Of a stretch of DNA of 64,000 nt, positions 41,830 through 50,265 are shown piece after piece. This stretch comes from Actinomycetospora soli (lineage in GTDB: Bacteria; Actinomycetota; Actinomycetes; Mycobacteriales; Pseudonocardiaceae), in contig NZ_JAJNDA010000002.1 of assembly GCF_021026295.1 (NCBI RefSeq), positions 62,001 through 126,000 of the forward strand, given 5' to 3'. Position numbers and translations under genes: made by a program. How positions within the stretch are numbered: position 1 is the first letter of the stretch; every line of letters starts with the position of its first letter. A model generated the notes under the pieces. It was not told the DNA's origin. It was given only the letters and a program-made list of their open reading frames with translations, and did no database searches.

Positions 41830-42201
41830 GTGAAGTTCATGATCCTGCTGCACTCGAACCCGCACTTCGCGCAGCGCTGGGAGTCGCTGACGCCCGAGCA
41901 GCGCGCCCGCTTCGGGGTCGACCACCTGGCGCTCGCGCGCGACCTCGCCGACTCGGGCGAGCTCGTCGCCTCCGAGGGACTCGCCGACCCGGCGCTCGCC
42001 CGGTGGGTGTCGACGGCCGAGGGTCGGGCGGTGGTCGCCGACGCCCCGTTCGCGGAGACGAAGGAGCACCTCGCCGGCTTCTACCTGGTGGACGTGGCGG
42101 ACGCCGCGCGCGCCGAGGAGATCGCGGCGCGGGTGCCGGACGCCGTGTGGGGGCTGGTGGAGGTCCGGCCCGTGCTGGACATGTCCGGCGGGGACCTGTG
42201 A
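41830..42201 (+). CDS. YCII-related (DGPF-type) protein
   Basis: A 123-residue ferredoxin-like-fold protein: KFMILLHSNPHFAQRWESLTPEQRARFGVDHLALARDLADSGELVASEGLAD ... VADAPFAETKEHLAGFYLVDV ... VEVRPVLDM. The 'DGPF' position reads DAPFAETKEHLAGFY, a close variant. Such proteins are the genomic hallmark of ECF42 sigma factors. GGAGGA precedes the GTG at 41830, and its stop overlaps the sigma-factor start (GTGA). Confidence 0.85.
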   Translation: MKFMILLHSNPHFAQRWESLTPEQRARFGVDHLALARDLADSGELVASEGLADPALARWVSTAEGRAVVADAPFAETKEHLAGFYLVDVADAARAEEIAARVPDAVWGLVEVRPVLDMSGGDL

Positions 42202-43421
42202 TCGACGTCCTGCGCGAGTCCGCCCCGGTCGCGCTGGGCGTGCTGGTGCGTCGGCACCGCGACTTCGACGCCTGCGAGGACGCCCTGCAGGAGGCGCTGC
42301 TCGCCGCCTCCCGCACCTGGGCGGAGGAGGGGCTGCCCGACAACCCGACGGGCTGGCTGGTCACCACCGCCACCCGGCGGCTGGTGGAGGCCCACCGGCG
42401 GGACGCGGCGCGGCGTCGCCGGGAGGAGCACGACGCCCGGCGCGGGCCGGACCCGACCGATCCGCCCGACCCGGTGGACCCGGCCGACGACACGCTGACC
42501 CTCCTGCTGCTGTGCTGCCATCCCGCGCTGCGCGTGCCGAGCCAGGTCGCGCTGACGCTGCGGGCGGTCGGCGGCCTGACGACCGCGGAGATCGCACGGG
42601 GGCTGCTGCTGCCCGAACCGACGGTCGCGCAGCGGATCAGCCGCGCCAAGGCGAAGCTGACCGAGGTCGGGCGGACCTTCGCCGCCCCCGACGCCGCGCA
42701 GCGCCGCGAACGGCTGCCCGCAGTGCTCGCCGTCCTGTCCCTCGTCTTCACCGAGGGCCACACCGCCAGCGCGGGCGAGGCGCTGCACCGCACGGACCTG
42801 GCCGACGAGGCGATCCGCCTGACCCGGGGGCTGGTCACCGCGCTCGACGGCGTCCCGGAGCGCGGGGAGGCGGCCGGGCTGCTGGCCCTGATGCTGCTCA
42901 CCGACGCGCGACGGGCCGCCCGGACCCGGGCCGACGGCGGGCTCGTCCCGCTCGCCGACCAGGACCGCACCCGCTGGGACGCCACCGCGATCGCCGAGGG
43001 CACCGCGCTGGTCACCGCAGTGCTGCGCGAGGGGGTCCCGGGGCCGTACACCGTCCAGGCGGCGATCGCCGCCGTGCACGCCGAGGCCGGGCGCGCGGAG
43101 GACACCGACTGGCCGCAGGTGCTCGCGCTCTACGACACCCTGGTCGGGCTGTGGCCGGACCCGATGGCGCGGCTCGGCCGGCTGGTGGCCCTCGGCGAGG
43201 TGCACGGACCGGTGGCGGCGTTGACGGAGCTCGACGCGCTCGACCTCACGGAGCTGCGCGGCCACCACCGGGTGCCCGCGGTCCGGGCGCACCTCGCGGA
43301 GGCGGCGGGCCGTCCGCGGGAGGCGGTGGCGGCGTACCGGGAGGCGGCCCGGCGCACGGCCTCCGGCCCGGAGCGGGCCTACCTGCTCGACCGCGCCTCG
43401 CGCCTCGACCCCCTCGCGTGA
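42198..43421 (+). CDS. ECF42-type RNA polymerase sigma factor with C-terminal extension
   Basis: A 407-residue sigma factor. Region 2 (about 20-70: RHRDFDACEDALQEALLAASRTWAEEGLPDNPTGWLVTTATRRLVE) and region 4 (about 115-170: LTLRAVGGLTTAEIARGLLLPEPTVAQRISRAKAKL) are followed by a 230-residue helical, TPR-like C-terminal part (VLSLVFTEGHTASAG ... RASRLDPLA). This layout is characteristic of ECF42, which lacks an anti-sigma factor and is controlled through the extension. Cotranslated with the YCII gene. Confidence 0.88.
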   Translation: MIDVLRESAPVALGVLVRRHRDFDACEDALQEALLAASRTWAEEGLPDNPTGWLVTTATRRLVEAHRRDAARRRREEHDARRGPDPTDPPDPVDPADDTLTLLLLCCHPALRVPSQVALTLRAVGGLTTAEIARGLLLPEPTVAQRISRAKAKLTEVGRTFAAPDAAQRRERLPAVLAVLSLVFTEGHTASAGEALHRTDLADEAIRLTRGLVTALDGVPERGEAAGLLALMLLTDARRAARTRADGGLVPLADQDRTRWDATAIAEGTALVTAVLREGVPGPYTVQAAIAAVHAEAGRAEDTDWPQVLALYDTLVGLWPDPMARLGRLVALGEVHGPVAALTELDALDLTELRGHHRVPAVRAHLAEAAGRPREAVAAYREAARRTASGPERAYLLDRASRLDPLA

Positions 43422-43441
43422 CCGCGCGGCAGAATGACCTC

Positions 43442-43627
43442 ATGGCCGACGGGGTGCGCGCGTCCGACGCCGAACGGAACCTGACCGTGGAACGGCTGGA
43501 CCGGGCGATGGAGAACGGGCGGCTCAGCCTCGCCGAGTACGACGAACGGGTCGCCGCGGCGTACGCCGCGACGACCCGTGGTGAGCTCACCGAGCTGACG
43601 AGGGACCTCCCCGGTCACCTCTGGTGA
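43442..43627 (+). CDS. DUF1707 short protein
   Basis: A 61-residue protein consisting only of the DUF1707 domain (RASDAERNLTVERLDRAMENGRLSLAEYDERVAAAYAATTRGELTELTRDLP). The domain is usually found at the N-terminus of membrane or stress proteins; here it stands alone. It follows the sigma factor by 20 nt and overlaps the 3' end of the SPFH gene (opposite strand) by 13 nt. Confidence 0.85.
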   Translation: MADGVRASDAERNLTVERLDRAMENGRLSLAEYDERVAAAYAATTRGELTELTRDLPGHLW

Positions 43628-44478
43628 GTGACCTCCGGGGGCGTCAGCGCCGCCCGGGTGATCTCCGCCAGCTCCTCGTCGGTGTGGCTCGCGGCCGGCG
43701 CCGGCGTGGTCCCCGCCGACCCGCCCGCACCGCGCTCCAGGAACCGCAGCAGCTCCACCGGCAGGGGCATGACCAGCGTCGAGTTCTTGTCCGACGCCAC
43801 GTCGGTCACCGTCTGCAGGAGCCGCAGCTGGAGCGCCCCCGGTGCCGAGCTCATCCGCTCCGAGGCCTGCGTGAGCTTCTCCGAAGCCTCCAGCTCACCC
43901 TCGGCGCTGATCACGCGGGCACGACGGTCACGCTCGGCCTCCGCCTGCCGGGACATCGACCGGCGCATCCCCTCGGGCAGGGCGATGTCCTTGATCTCGA
44001 CCCGGTCGATGCTCACGCCCCAGTCCTCGGTGGGCGCGTCGATCACGGCGCGGAGCTCGGCGTTGATCTGCTCGCGGTCGGCGAGCAGCGTGTCGAGGTC
44101 GGCCCGGCCGATCACCGACCGCATCGAGGTCTGGGCGACCTGCGAGGTGGCCCGCAGGTAGTCGTCGACGTTGACCACGGCGCGCACCGGGTCGGTCACC
44201 TTGAAGTAGACGACCGCGTCGACCCCGATGGTCACGTTGTCGCGGGTGATCGCGTTCTGGGACGGCACGTCGAGCACGGTGGTCTGCACCGGCACCTTCG
44301 TCATCCGGTCGACGAACGGGACGATCACCCGCAGCCCGGGCTCGCGGACTGTGGGCAGCAGACGCCCGAAGCGCAGCACCACGCCGCGCTGGTACTGCTG
44401 CACGGAGTGCACGGCGGCGCCACCGGTCGTCAGCACGACCAGTGCCACCACCACCAACAGGACGACCAGGAGTTCCAT
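43615..44478 (-). CDS. SPFH/band-7 (stomatin/slipin-like) membrane protein
   Basis: A 287-residue protein. An N-terminal transmembrane anchor (MELLVVLLVVVALVVLTTGG) is followed by the SPFH domain (YQRGVVLRFGRLLPTVREPGLRVIVPFVDRMTKVPVQTTVLDVPSQNAITRDNVTIGVDAVVYFKV, WGVSIDRVEIKDIALPEGM). A coiled-coil stretch with AEAERDRRARVISAEGE and a helical tail complete it, the normal slipin length. It likely organises membrane microdomains. GGAGAC precedes the ATG. Upstream genes on the same strand are small envelope proteins. Confidence 0.9.
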   Translation of the reverse strand: MELLVVLLVVVALVVLTTGGAAVHSVQQYQRGVVLRFGRLLPTVREPGLRVIVPFVDRMTKVPVQTTVLDVPSQNAITRDNVTIGVDAVVYFKVTDPVRAVVNVDDYLRATSQVAQTSMRSVIGRADLDTLLADREQINAELRAVIDAPTEDWGVSIDRVEIKDIALPEGMRRSMSRQAEAERDRRARVISAEGELEASEKLTQASERMSSAPGALQLRLLQTVTDVASDKNSTLVMPLPVELLRFLERGAGGSAGTTPAPAASHTDEELAEITRAALTPPEVTHQR

Positions 44479-44540
44479 GGACGTCTCCTCTCCTCGAGCC
44501 GCCGGTGGACACCCGACGGCGAAGTCTCGCGCCGGTGCCG

Positions 44541-44933
44541 CTACGGGCGGTCGGGGTCGGGCCGCGGCGCCGGCGGCTCCAGGCCGCCGTCGCGCAGGGC
44601 CTTCACGACGAGGTACGTGGGGCCGACCACGAGCGCGACGGTGAGCAGCAGGGCCACCGTCCACGCGAGCGGGAGCACCAGGGCCACGATCACGCCGACC
44701 ACCGCGAGCTGCACGACGACGTCCCGCCGCCGGCCCCGGGCCACCGTCGCGTCGACCGCGCCGGCCCGGGACTCCTCGGCGGTCCCCTCCGCGGGCGCGG
44801 ACCGGACCGGCGCGTTCATGCGGAGCACGTAGCCCGGGTCGGCGGCGTTCTCGTGGGCCGCGAGCTCGTCGAGGACCCGCTGCTGGGACTCGGACAGGCC
44901 CGTCGGCTCGGGCGTGGGTGCTGCGGCGCTCAC
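44541..44933 (-). CDS. DUF3040-like membrane protein
   Basis: A 130-residue protein with a cytosolic helix (LSESQQRVLDELAAHENAADPGYVLRM) and two adjacent transmembrane helices. It is similar in plan to the protein at 40959. GGGGAGG lies five bases before the GTG at 44933, preferred over an ATG at 44990. Located 62 nt upstream of the SPFH gene on the same strand. Confidence 0.7.
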   Translation of the reverse strand: MSAAAPTPEPTGLSESQQRVLDELAAHENAADPGYVLRMNAPVRSAPAEGTAEESRAGAVDATVARGRRRDVVVQLAVVGVIVALVLPLAWTVALLLTVALVVGPTYLVVKALRDGGLEPPAPRPDPDRP

Positions 44934-44985
44934 GGGAACCTCCCCGGGGTCGGACGGCGACACCACCCACGATCCGGACGAAACC

Positions 44986-45013
44986 GACATACAGGCTGGT
45001 CACAGCCTGACAA
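44986..45013 (-). promoter_or_regulatory. possible promoter of the DUF3040/SPFH genes
   Basis: On the minus strand TTGTCA (45013-45008) and TATGTC (44991-44986) are separated by 16 bp, about 50 nt upstream of the GTG at 44933. It is a reasonable housekeeping-type promoter by eye only. Confidence 0.3.
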
Positions 45014-45045
45014 TCGCCTGAGAATCGCGGCCGCGGCCCCGAGGA

Positions 45046-45225
45046 TCAGCGCCGCGGCATGATCACCCACAGCGCGATGTAGATGAGGACCTGCGGCCCC
45101 GGGAGCAGGCAGGACAGCACGAACAGCAGGCGGACGAGGTTCGCGGAGACGCCGAAGCGGGCCGCGAGGCCGGCGCACACCCCGCCGATCCAGGCGCCCT
45201 CGCGGGGACGGGTCATGACGGCCAT
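45046..45225 (-). CDS. PspC-domain small membrane protein
   Basis: A 59-residue protein that is a bare PspC domain: TRPREGAWIGGVCAGLAARFGVSANLVRLLFVLSCLLPGPQVLIYIALWVIMPRR. It has one reentrant or transmembrane helix pair and is linked to envelope-stress systems in the family. GAGAGGA precedes the ATG at 45225. Same strand as the DUF3040 and SPFH genes. Confidence 0.88.
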   Translation of the reverse strand: MAVMTRPREGAWIGGVCAGLAARFGVSANLVRLLFVLSCLLPGPQVLIYIALWVIMPRR

Positions 45226-45337
45226 GGTGGTTCCTCTCGCTCGGTGTCGGGTTCGGACCCCACGCTCGTCCAACGTGCGGGACACCGCCTGGGTGCCCGA
45301 CCCCGGGATCGCTCGGGGTCACCCCTGAGACACGTCC

Positions 45338-45354
45338 TGTCCCGAACTGAGACA
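45338..45354. promoter_or_regulatory. TGTCTC-N5-GAGACA-type dyad, site A
   Basis: TGTCCC-GAACT-GAGACA, one mismatch from the symmetric form, 36 nt upstream of the IclR gene at 45390. An extra GAGACA half-site lies at 45327-45332. It shares its form with sites at 48226 and 61357. Confidence 0.6.
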
Positions 45355-45389
45355 GGCGGGTCACCGCGTCCTCCCTAGGGTCGGGTCCT

Positions 45390-46331
45390 GTGAGCGAGGA
45401 CACGTCGGGTGCGCGGTCGTTGAAGACGGCGGCGATGGTCCTGCGGGCGCTGCGCCTGCTCGGGGACCATCCCGGGGGACTCTCCGCGGCCGAGATCGGG
45501 GAGCGGCTCGGGAAGAGTCCTGCCACCGCGCGCTACATGGTGAACACGCTGTGCGAGGCCGGCTTCGCCCGCCGCGACGAGGCGGGCCGCTGCGTCCTGG
45601 GGACGGCACCGCCCTGGGGTCCGTGGGGCGCGGGCGACGCCGCCGCGGGGGCCGGGGCCGACGGCGGCCCCGCCGGCCCCGGGGACCTCGGCCCGGGCGA
45701 CCCCGCCCCCGGTGCCGTGCTCGCCGAGGCGGTCACCGAGCTCTACCGCCGCACGCGCCAGCGCGCCTACCTCGTCCGCCGGACCGGCACCCTCGTGGCC
45801 AGCGTGTCCGACGTCCGCGGGCACCAGGGCCTCGCACGGCTGCCCGGGCTCGACACCCACGTGCCGCCGGAGCGGGCGCACGGGCTCGCCTTCACCAAGG
45901 TGCTCCTCGCCGCCTCGCCCACCTACCGCGACGCCGTCACCGCCGAGCCGCTCGCCGCGCTCACCCCGGCCACCGTCACCTGCCCGGTCCGCCTGGGCGC
46001 GGAGCTCGAGGTCGTGGCGCGGCAGGGCTGGGCCCGCGACGAGGAGGAGTACGCGCGCGGGTTCGGTACGCTCGCGGCGCCGATCACCTCGCCGTCGGGG
46101 ACCTCCACGGTGGCACTCGGGCTGTCCTGCTCCTCGCGCCGGCTCGCGGCCCACGCCGAGGAGCTGCTGGCGGACGTCGTCACGGTCGCGCGGGACGCGG
46201 CGCGCCAGTGGGCCGCGGGCACCGAGCGCGACGACGAGCCGGAACCGGGTCCCGGACCGAGCCACGCCCGCCGTCGGGCCCGGACGGTCCGTCGTCGGGC
46301 GGGCCGCGGGCTCAGCGCCCGACGTCGATGA
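45390..46331 (+). CDS. IclR-family regulator flanking the monooxygenase cluster (paralogue of 60164)
   Basis: A 313-residue regulator. The winged HTH is at about 10-65 (SLKTAAMVLRALRLLGDHPGGLSAAEIGERLGKSPATARYMVNTLCEAGFARRDEAGR). A Gly/Ala/Pro-rich linker beginning PPWGPWG follows, then the effector domain ([61 protein letters not shown]). The PPWG linker and RGHQGLAR are shared with the IclR at 60164. The last 20 nt overlap the 3' end of the convergent activator gene. The C-terminus is unusually Arg-rich. Confidence 0.85.
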   Translation: MSEDTSGARSLKTAAMVLRALRLLGDHPGGLSAAEIGERLGKSPATARYMVNTLCEAGFARRDEAGRCVLGTAPPWGPWGAGDAAAGAGADGGPAGPGDLGPGDPAPGAVLAEAVTELYRRTRQRAYLVRRTGTLVASVSDVRGHQGLARLPGLDTHVPPERAHGLAFTKVLLAASPTYRDAVTAEPLAALTPATVTCPVRLGAELEVVARQGWARDEEEYARGFGTLAAPITSPSGTSTVALGLSCSSRRLAAHAEELLADVVTVARDAARQWAAGTERDDEPEPGPGPSHARRRARTVRRRAGRGLSARRR

Positions 46332-48120
46332 TGCCGAAGGCCCGCAGCCGACGGTAGAGGGTGGCGCGGCCCATCCCGAGGGCCGCGGCCGCCTGCACGC
46401 GGTTGCCGCGCGCCTCGATCAGCGCGGCCACGATGAGGTCCCGCTCGGCGGTCTCGAGCGGGGTCAGGCGGCGCCGGGTGCCGTGCACGGCGACCTCCGC
46501 CGGGAGGTCGCCCGCCTCGATGTCGCCCGCGGGCCGCACCGCGAGGGCCCGGCGCAGCACGTCGGAGAGCTGCGCGACGTTGCCCGGCCACCGCGCCCCG
46601 CCGAGCAGCGCGAGCGCCTCGGGGGTGCAGCGCACGCGCCGACCGGGGGCGAGCCGCGCCAGCAGGGAGTCCACCAGCGGCGCGACGTCCTCCGGGCGCC
46701 GCCGCAGCGGCTCGACGACCACCGACCCCTCGAAGGCGCCGAGCACGGCGTGCACCGGCCGCCCGGTGGGCACGGCGTCGCCGGTCACCAGGCCGACCAC
46801 CCACACCTCGGACGGGGCCTCGGCGAGGAGCTCGGCCAGGGCGTCCGCCCCGTTCTCGTCGAGGCTCTGCGTGCGCCGGACCACCACGGTCGCGGGTTCG
46901 CCGAGGTCGTCGGTGACGGCCGCGAGGTCCTCGGCCGCGTCGACGCCGTCGCCCTCGACGACGACGAGCCGCGCCGCCGGCCGGATCTCACGGTGGGCGG
47001 CCCGCACCGCGGCGAGCTTCCCCACCCCGGTCTCGCCGAGGACGAGCGTGCTGCGCAGCGCGATCGCGGCGGTCCGCAGCGCGGCGCTGGTCGAGCGCCA
47101 GGACCGGGTCGTGCCGGCGAGCCCGGCGAGCGGACGTTCACGGTGCCCGACCGGTCCCGGCAGGGTGGAGGTGGTCGCCGTGCGCGGGAGGGTCCCCGCG
47201 CCCGCGGTCGCGAGGCGCAGCGTGCTCCGGCTGCGCACCACCTCGACCACCACGCCCGCGGGCCGCTCGGCCGGCGCGGGGGTGAGCAGCAGACGGACGG
47301 GGCCGTCGTCGAGCAGGGCCCGCTCCTCGCTCGGCCCGGCCCGGCGGTACTCCGCGGCGAACCGGGCGATGAGGTCCCGGTCGGCCGCGGTGAGCGTGTC
47401 GTCGGCGGCCCGGTTGGCGAGGACGAAGTCGTCCGCGAGCGCGATGACCGGGCCGCGGACGCGGGCGCAGGCCGCGCGGAAGGCCGCCATCACCGCGCGC
47501 GACCCGGCGCCACCGCGCTCGCGCAGGACCTCCTCGATGTCCCGCGCCGCCTGCTGGGCGAGGAAGCGCATGAGGTCGTTCGCCTCGGCGGCCAGGCAGG
47601 TGACGTCGAGGATGCCCGCGAGCCCGCCGCCGGGGCGGTGCACGGGCGCGCCCGCGCAGGCGAAGGCCCGCAACCGGTCGGTGAAGTGCTCCGCGCCGAT
47701 CACCATGGCCGGGCTGTTGCCCTCGAGCGCGGTGCCGACGCCGTTGGTGCCCGCGAACTCCTCGGCGTAGCTGAAGCCCGGGGCGAGCGAGATCGCGTCG
47801 AGACGGCGCTGCAGTTCGCCCTCGCCGACGCGGCGGTCGAGCACGTGCCCGTCCGCGTCGGAGAGCACCACGGCGACCGACATCCCGGAGAGCCGCTCGG
47901 CGAGGTCGTCGAGGACGGGGCGGGCGCAGTGGACGAGGCTGCCGTCGAAGTCCAGGTCGGGCTCGAAGGGCAGCGACAGCTCCTCGGCGTCGACCCCGGC
48001 CCGCAGGGACCGCTCCCAGGACCGGACGATCTCCGGCCGGACCCCCGTGTCGAGGGCGCCGTCCCCGCCCAGGAACCGCTCGCGGGCACGGTCCAGGTGG
48101 GCACCACCGTGCTCGCTCAT
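46312..48120 (-). CDS. GAF/Fis-type transcriptional activator (AcoR/MimR-like) with degenerate AAA+ domain
   Basis: A 602-residue activator. The N-terminal sensor has SYAEEFAGTNGVGTALEGNSPAMVIGAEHF and AGAPVHRPGGGLAGILDVTC, typical of AcoR-type GAF regulators. The central domain keeps a Walker-A-like LGETGVGKLA but lacks GAFTGA, and the Walker B acidic pair reads VVRRTQ. The C-terminal Fis HTH is ETAERDLIVAALIEARGNRVQAAAALGMGRATLYRRLRAFGI. MimR-type regulators activate mycobacterial diiron monooxygenase operons, so it probably controls prm. GAGGTGG precedes the ATG at 48120. Confidence 0.87.
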   Translation of the reverse strand: MSEHGGAHLDRARERFLGGDGALDTGVRPEIVRSWERSLRAGVDAEELSLPFEPDLDFDGSLVHCARPVLDDLAERLSGMSVAVVLSDADGHVLDRRVGEGELQRRLDAISLAPGFSYAEEFAGTNGVGTALEGNSPAMVIGAEHFTDRLRAFACAGAPVHRPGGGLAGILDVTCLAAEANDLMRFLAQQAARDIEEVLRERGGAGSRAVMAAFRAACARVRGPVIALADDFVLANRAADDTLTAADRDLIARFAAEYRRAGPSEERALLDDGPVRLLLTPAPAERPAGVVVEVVRSRSTLRLATAGAGTLPRTATTSTLPGPVGHRERPLAGLAGTTRSWRSTSAALRTAAIALRSTLVLGETGVGKLAAVRAAHREIRPAARLVVVEGDGVDAAEDLAAVTDDLGEPATVVVRRTQSLDENGADALAELLAEAPSEVWVVGLVTGDAVPTGRPVHAVLGAFEGSVVVEPLRRRPEDVAPLVDSLLARLAPGRRVRCTPEALALLGGARWPGNVAQLSDVLRRALAVRPAGDIEAGDLPAEVAVHGTRRRLTPLETAERDLIVAALIEARGNRVQAAAALGMGRATLYRRLRAFGIIDVGR

Positions 48121-48225
48121 GGGCCACCTCGCCACCGCGCTGCCGGGCGCCGGCGCCCGGCCGCCGACGTTGGATGCGCAACCGGCGATGCTAGAGGTGA
48201 TCCGGCCCACGGTGAACAATCCCGG

Positions 48226-48242
48226 CGTCTCGATCCGAGACA
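48226..48242. promoter_or_regulatory. TGTCTC-N5-GAGACA-type dyad, site B
   Basis: CGTCTC-GATCC-GAGACA, one mismatch from perfect, 106 nt upstream of the activator ATG and just past the mntH stop. It is placed like an upstream activating site for autoregulation; a weak terminator stem is the alternative. Confidence 0.55.
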
Positions 48243-48250
48243 CCCGCCGT

Positions 48251-49462
48251 TCACCCGGCGAAGGTGTCCACGATCAGCACGACGTTGAGCGTGATCACCA
48301 CGGCGCTGATGGCGCCGAGCACCGCCTGCATCCCCCGGCCGATCGCCTCGTCGCCGAGCAGCCGCCGGTCGCGGGCCACCCGCAGCAACGCGTACAGCGC
48401 GAACGGGATCCCGAAGCAGAGCACGACCTGGCTGCCGACCAGGGCCGCCGTCGGGCTGACCCCGACCGCGAGCAGGACGAGCGCGGGCAGCATCGTCACG
48501 AACCGGCGCACCACCAGCGGCAGCCGGACGTCGACGAAGCCCTCCATGACGACCTGGCCGGAGTAGGTGCCGACGGCCGCGGACGAGAGCCCGCTGGCCA
48601 GCAGGGTGGCCGCGAACGCGAGCGCGACGGCGCCGCCCGCGAGCTGACCGAGCCCGGCGTGCGCGGCCTCGAGGCCGTCGACGCCGGGGGCCGCGGGCGT
48701 CCCGCTGAAGACGCCGGCGGCGATGAGCAGCATCGACAGGTTCACCAGGCTCGCCACCGACAGGGCCGCGATCACCTCGGTGCGCTGGAACCCGAGCAGC
48801 CGCGCCCGCCCCGCCCGACCGGTCCCGCGCACCCGGCCGGCGGTGAGCGCGGAGTGGGCGTAGATCGCGTGCGGCATCACGGTGGCGCCGACGATCCCGA
48901 CGGCGAGCACCAGCTGGGTGGAGTCGGCGAAGCCCGGCACCATGCCGGCCGCGAGCCCGCCGGGGTCCACCCCGACCGAGAACAGCTGGAACGCGACCCC
49001 GACGACGATGAACGCCAGGAAGGCGATGATCCCCACCTCGAACGGGCGGTGGCCGCGTCGTTGGAGGGCGAGGACCGCGAACGAGATGACCGCGGTGATG
49101 ATCCCGGACTCGAGCAGCCCGAGCCCGAACAGCAGCTGCAGGCCGACCGCGGCGCCCAGGAACTCGGCGACGTCGGTGGCCATCGCGACGATCTCCGCCT
49201 GGAGCCACATGAGGATCCGCACGGGGCGGCTCATCGTCTCCTTCGCGGCGCGCGGCACGCTGCGCCCCGAGGCGATCCCGACCTTCGCGGCGACGTACTG
49301 CACGGGCATCGCCATCAGCCCGGCCCCGACGACCACCCACGCGAGCGCGTAGCCCGACGTCGCGCCGGCGACCGAGTTGGTCGCGACGTTGCCGGGGTCG
49401 ACGTAGGCGACCGAGGCGATGAACGCCGGGCCCGCCAGGGCGACCGGGGGGCGACGGAACAT
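48251..49462 (-). CDS. mntH: NRAMP-family divalent metal (Mn/Fe) transporter
   Basis: A 403-residue transporter with about eleven helices. Metal-site motifs are present: YVDPGNVATN in helix 1 (DPGN) and GATVMPHAIYAHS in helix 6 (MPH). The family imports Mn2+/Fe2+ with protons. It overlaps the preceding bifunctional-nuclease gene by three bases, tying it to the monooxygenase transcript. Supplying iron for the diiron enzyme is an attractive inference. Confidence 0.92.
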   Translation of the reverse strand: MFRRPPVALAGPAFIASVAYVDPGNVATNSVAGATSGYALAWVVVGAGLMAMPVQYVAAKVGIASGRSVPRAAKETMSRPVRILMWLQAEIVAMATDVAEFLGAAVGLQLLFGLGLLESGIITAVISFAVLALQRRGHRPFEVGIIAFLAFIVVGVAFQLFSVGVDPGGLAAGMVPGFADSTQLVLAVGIVGATVMPHAIYAHSALTAGRVRGTGRAGRARLLGFQRTEVIAALSVASLVNLSMLLIAAGVFSGTPAAPGVDGLEAAHAGLGQLAGGAVALAFAATLLASGLSSAAVGTYSGQVVMEGFVDVRLPLVVRRFVTMLPALVLLAVGVSPTAALVGSQVVLCFGIPFALYALLRVARDRRLLGDEAIGRGMQAVLGAISAVVITLNVVLIVDTFAG

Positions 49463-49971
49463 CAGCGGTCGCCACCGCCGTCGTCGGAGCGGAAGTCGTC
49501 GGGCGTCACCTGGTCGAGGAACGCTCGCATCTCGTCCACCTCCACGCTCTGGGGATGCGGTTGGTCGCCCTGCAGCTCGCGCCAGGACTGGCCGGCCTCC
49601 GCCATCACGTGGTCGGCGACCGTGATGGGTAGTGCATCACGGATGGCCACCGCCAGCGCGTCGCTGGGGCGCACCGGCACCGACGTGCCGTCGTCGAGCC
49701 GGAGCTCGGCCCGGAACCGGTCGTCGACCAGGTCGGTGATCACCGCGCCGGTGAGGAAGCGGCCGAGGGCCGCCGCGACGTCGACGACCACGTCCTGGGT
49801 GAGCCGGCTGTCGTCGTCCCGCGCCGGGTGCGGCCCCGCGGCCATCACCTCGGCCTGCGGACGACGGACCGCCACCACCAGGCAGCGGTCCTCGTCCGCG
49901 TCCGCGAGCACGGCCAGCGGTTCCCGGGTCACCCGGTGGACCACCATCGTGACGAGGTGGAGCTCCTCCAC
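49462..49971 (-). CDS. bifunctional nuclease family (DUF151) protein
   Basis: A 169-residue BFN-domain protein (LAVLADADEDRCLVVAVRRPQAEVMAAG ... DVVVDVAAALGRFLTGAVITDLVDDRFRAELRLDDGTSVPVRPSDALAVAIRDALPI), with the conserved RPSDALAVAIR helix. The family has reported DNase/RNase activity in plants; the bacterial role is unclear. It is 3 nt downstream of the 96-residue gene and overlaps mntH, so it is inside the long prm-linked transcript. Confidence 0.88.
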   Translation of the reverse strand: MEELHLVTMVVHRVTREPLAVLADADEDRCLVVAVRRPQAEVMAAGPHPARDDDSRLTQDVVVDVAAALGRFLTGAVITDLVDDRFRAELRLDDGTSVPVRPSDALAVAIRDALPITVADHVMAEAGQSWRELQGDQPHPQSVEVDEMRAFLDQVTPDDFRSDDGGGDR

Positions 49972-49974
49972 GGC

Positions 49975-50265
49975 TCAGCGCTCGCCGGTCCGGGACGCCC
50001 CGTCGCCGGCGTCGCCCGGCCCGACCGGGTCGAACAGCGCCCGGATCTCGGCCAGCTGGTCCTGGATCTGCTCCGCGTCCTGGCCGCGGGCCCACGACGG
50101 GTCGCCGGGGGTGATCCCCATCGCCCGCAGCAGCTCCGCGGCCGGTTCGGAGGGATCCCCCACCTCCCCCAGCACCGGGTGCAGGCCCTGCGCCGCGAGG
50201 TGGTCGAAGACGAGGTGCACCACCGACCACGGGTTGAACTTCTCGACCGCGTCCGCGCTGCTCAC
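49975..50265 (-). CDS. unrecognised 96-aa protein of the monooxygenase cluster
   Basis: I do not recognise a family. The protein begins VSSADAVEKFNPWSVVHLVFDHLAAQGLHPVLGEVGDPSEPAAELLRAMGI, a compact helical segment, followed by an acidic DPSWARGQDAEQIQDQLAEIRALF helix and a flexible tail. GGAGGGGGG precedes the GTG at 50265, which overlaps the stop of the 212-residue gene. The coupled arrangement suggests the two proteins act together, perhaps as assembly factors. Confidence 0.72.
   Translation of the reverse strand: MSSADAVEKFNPWSVVHLVFDHLAAQGLHPVLGEVGDPSEPAAELLRAMGITPGDPSWARGQDAEQIQDQLAEIRALFDPVGPGDAGDGASRTGER

Noticed and set aside
44934..44990. Upstream ATG at 44990 as start of the DUF3040-like gene
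   Set aside because: The GTG at 44933 has a strong GGGGAGG at proper spacing, and the extra residues overlap the probable -10.
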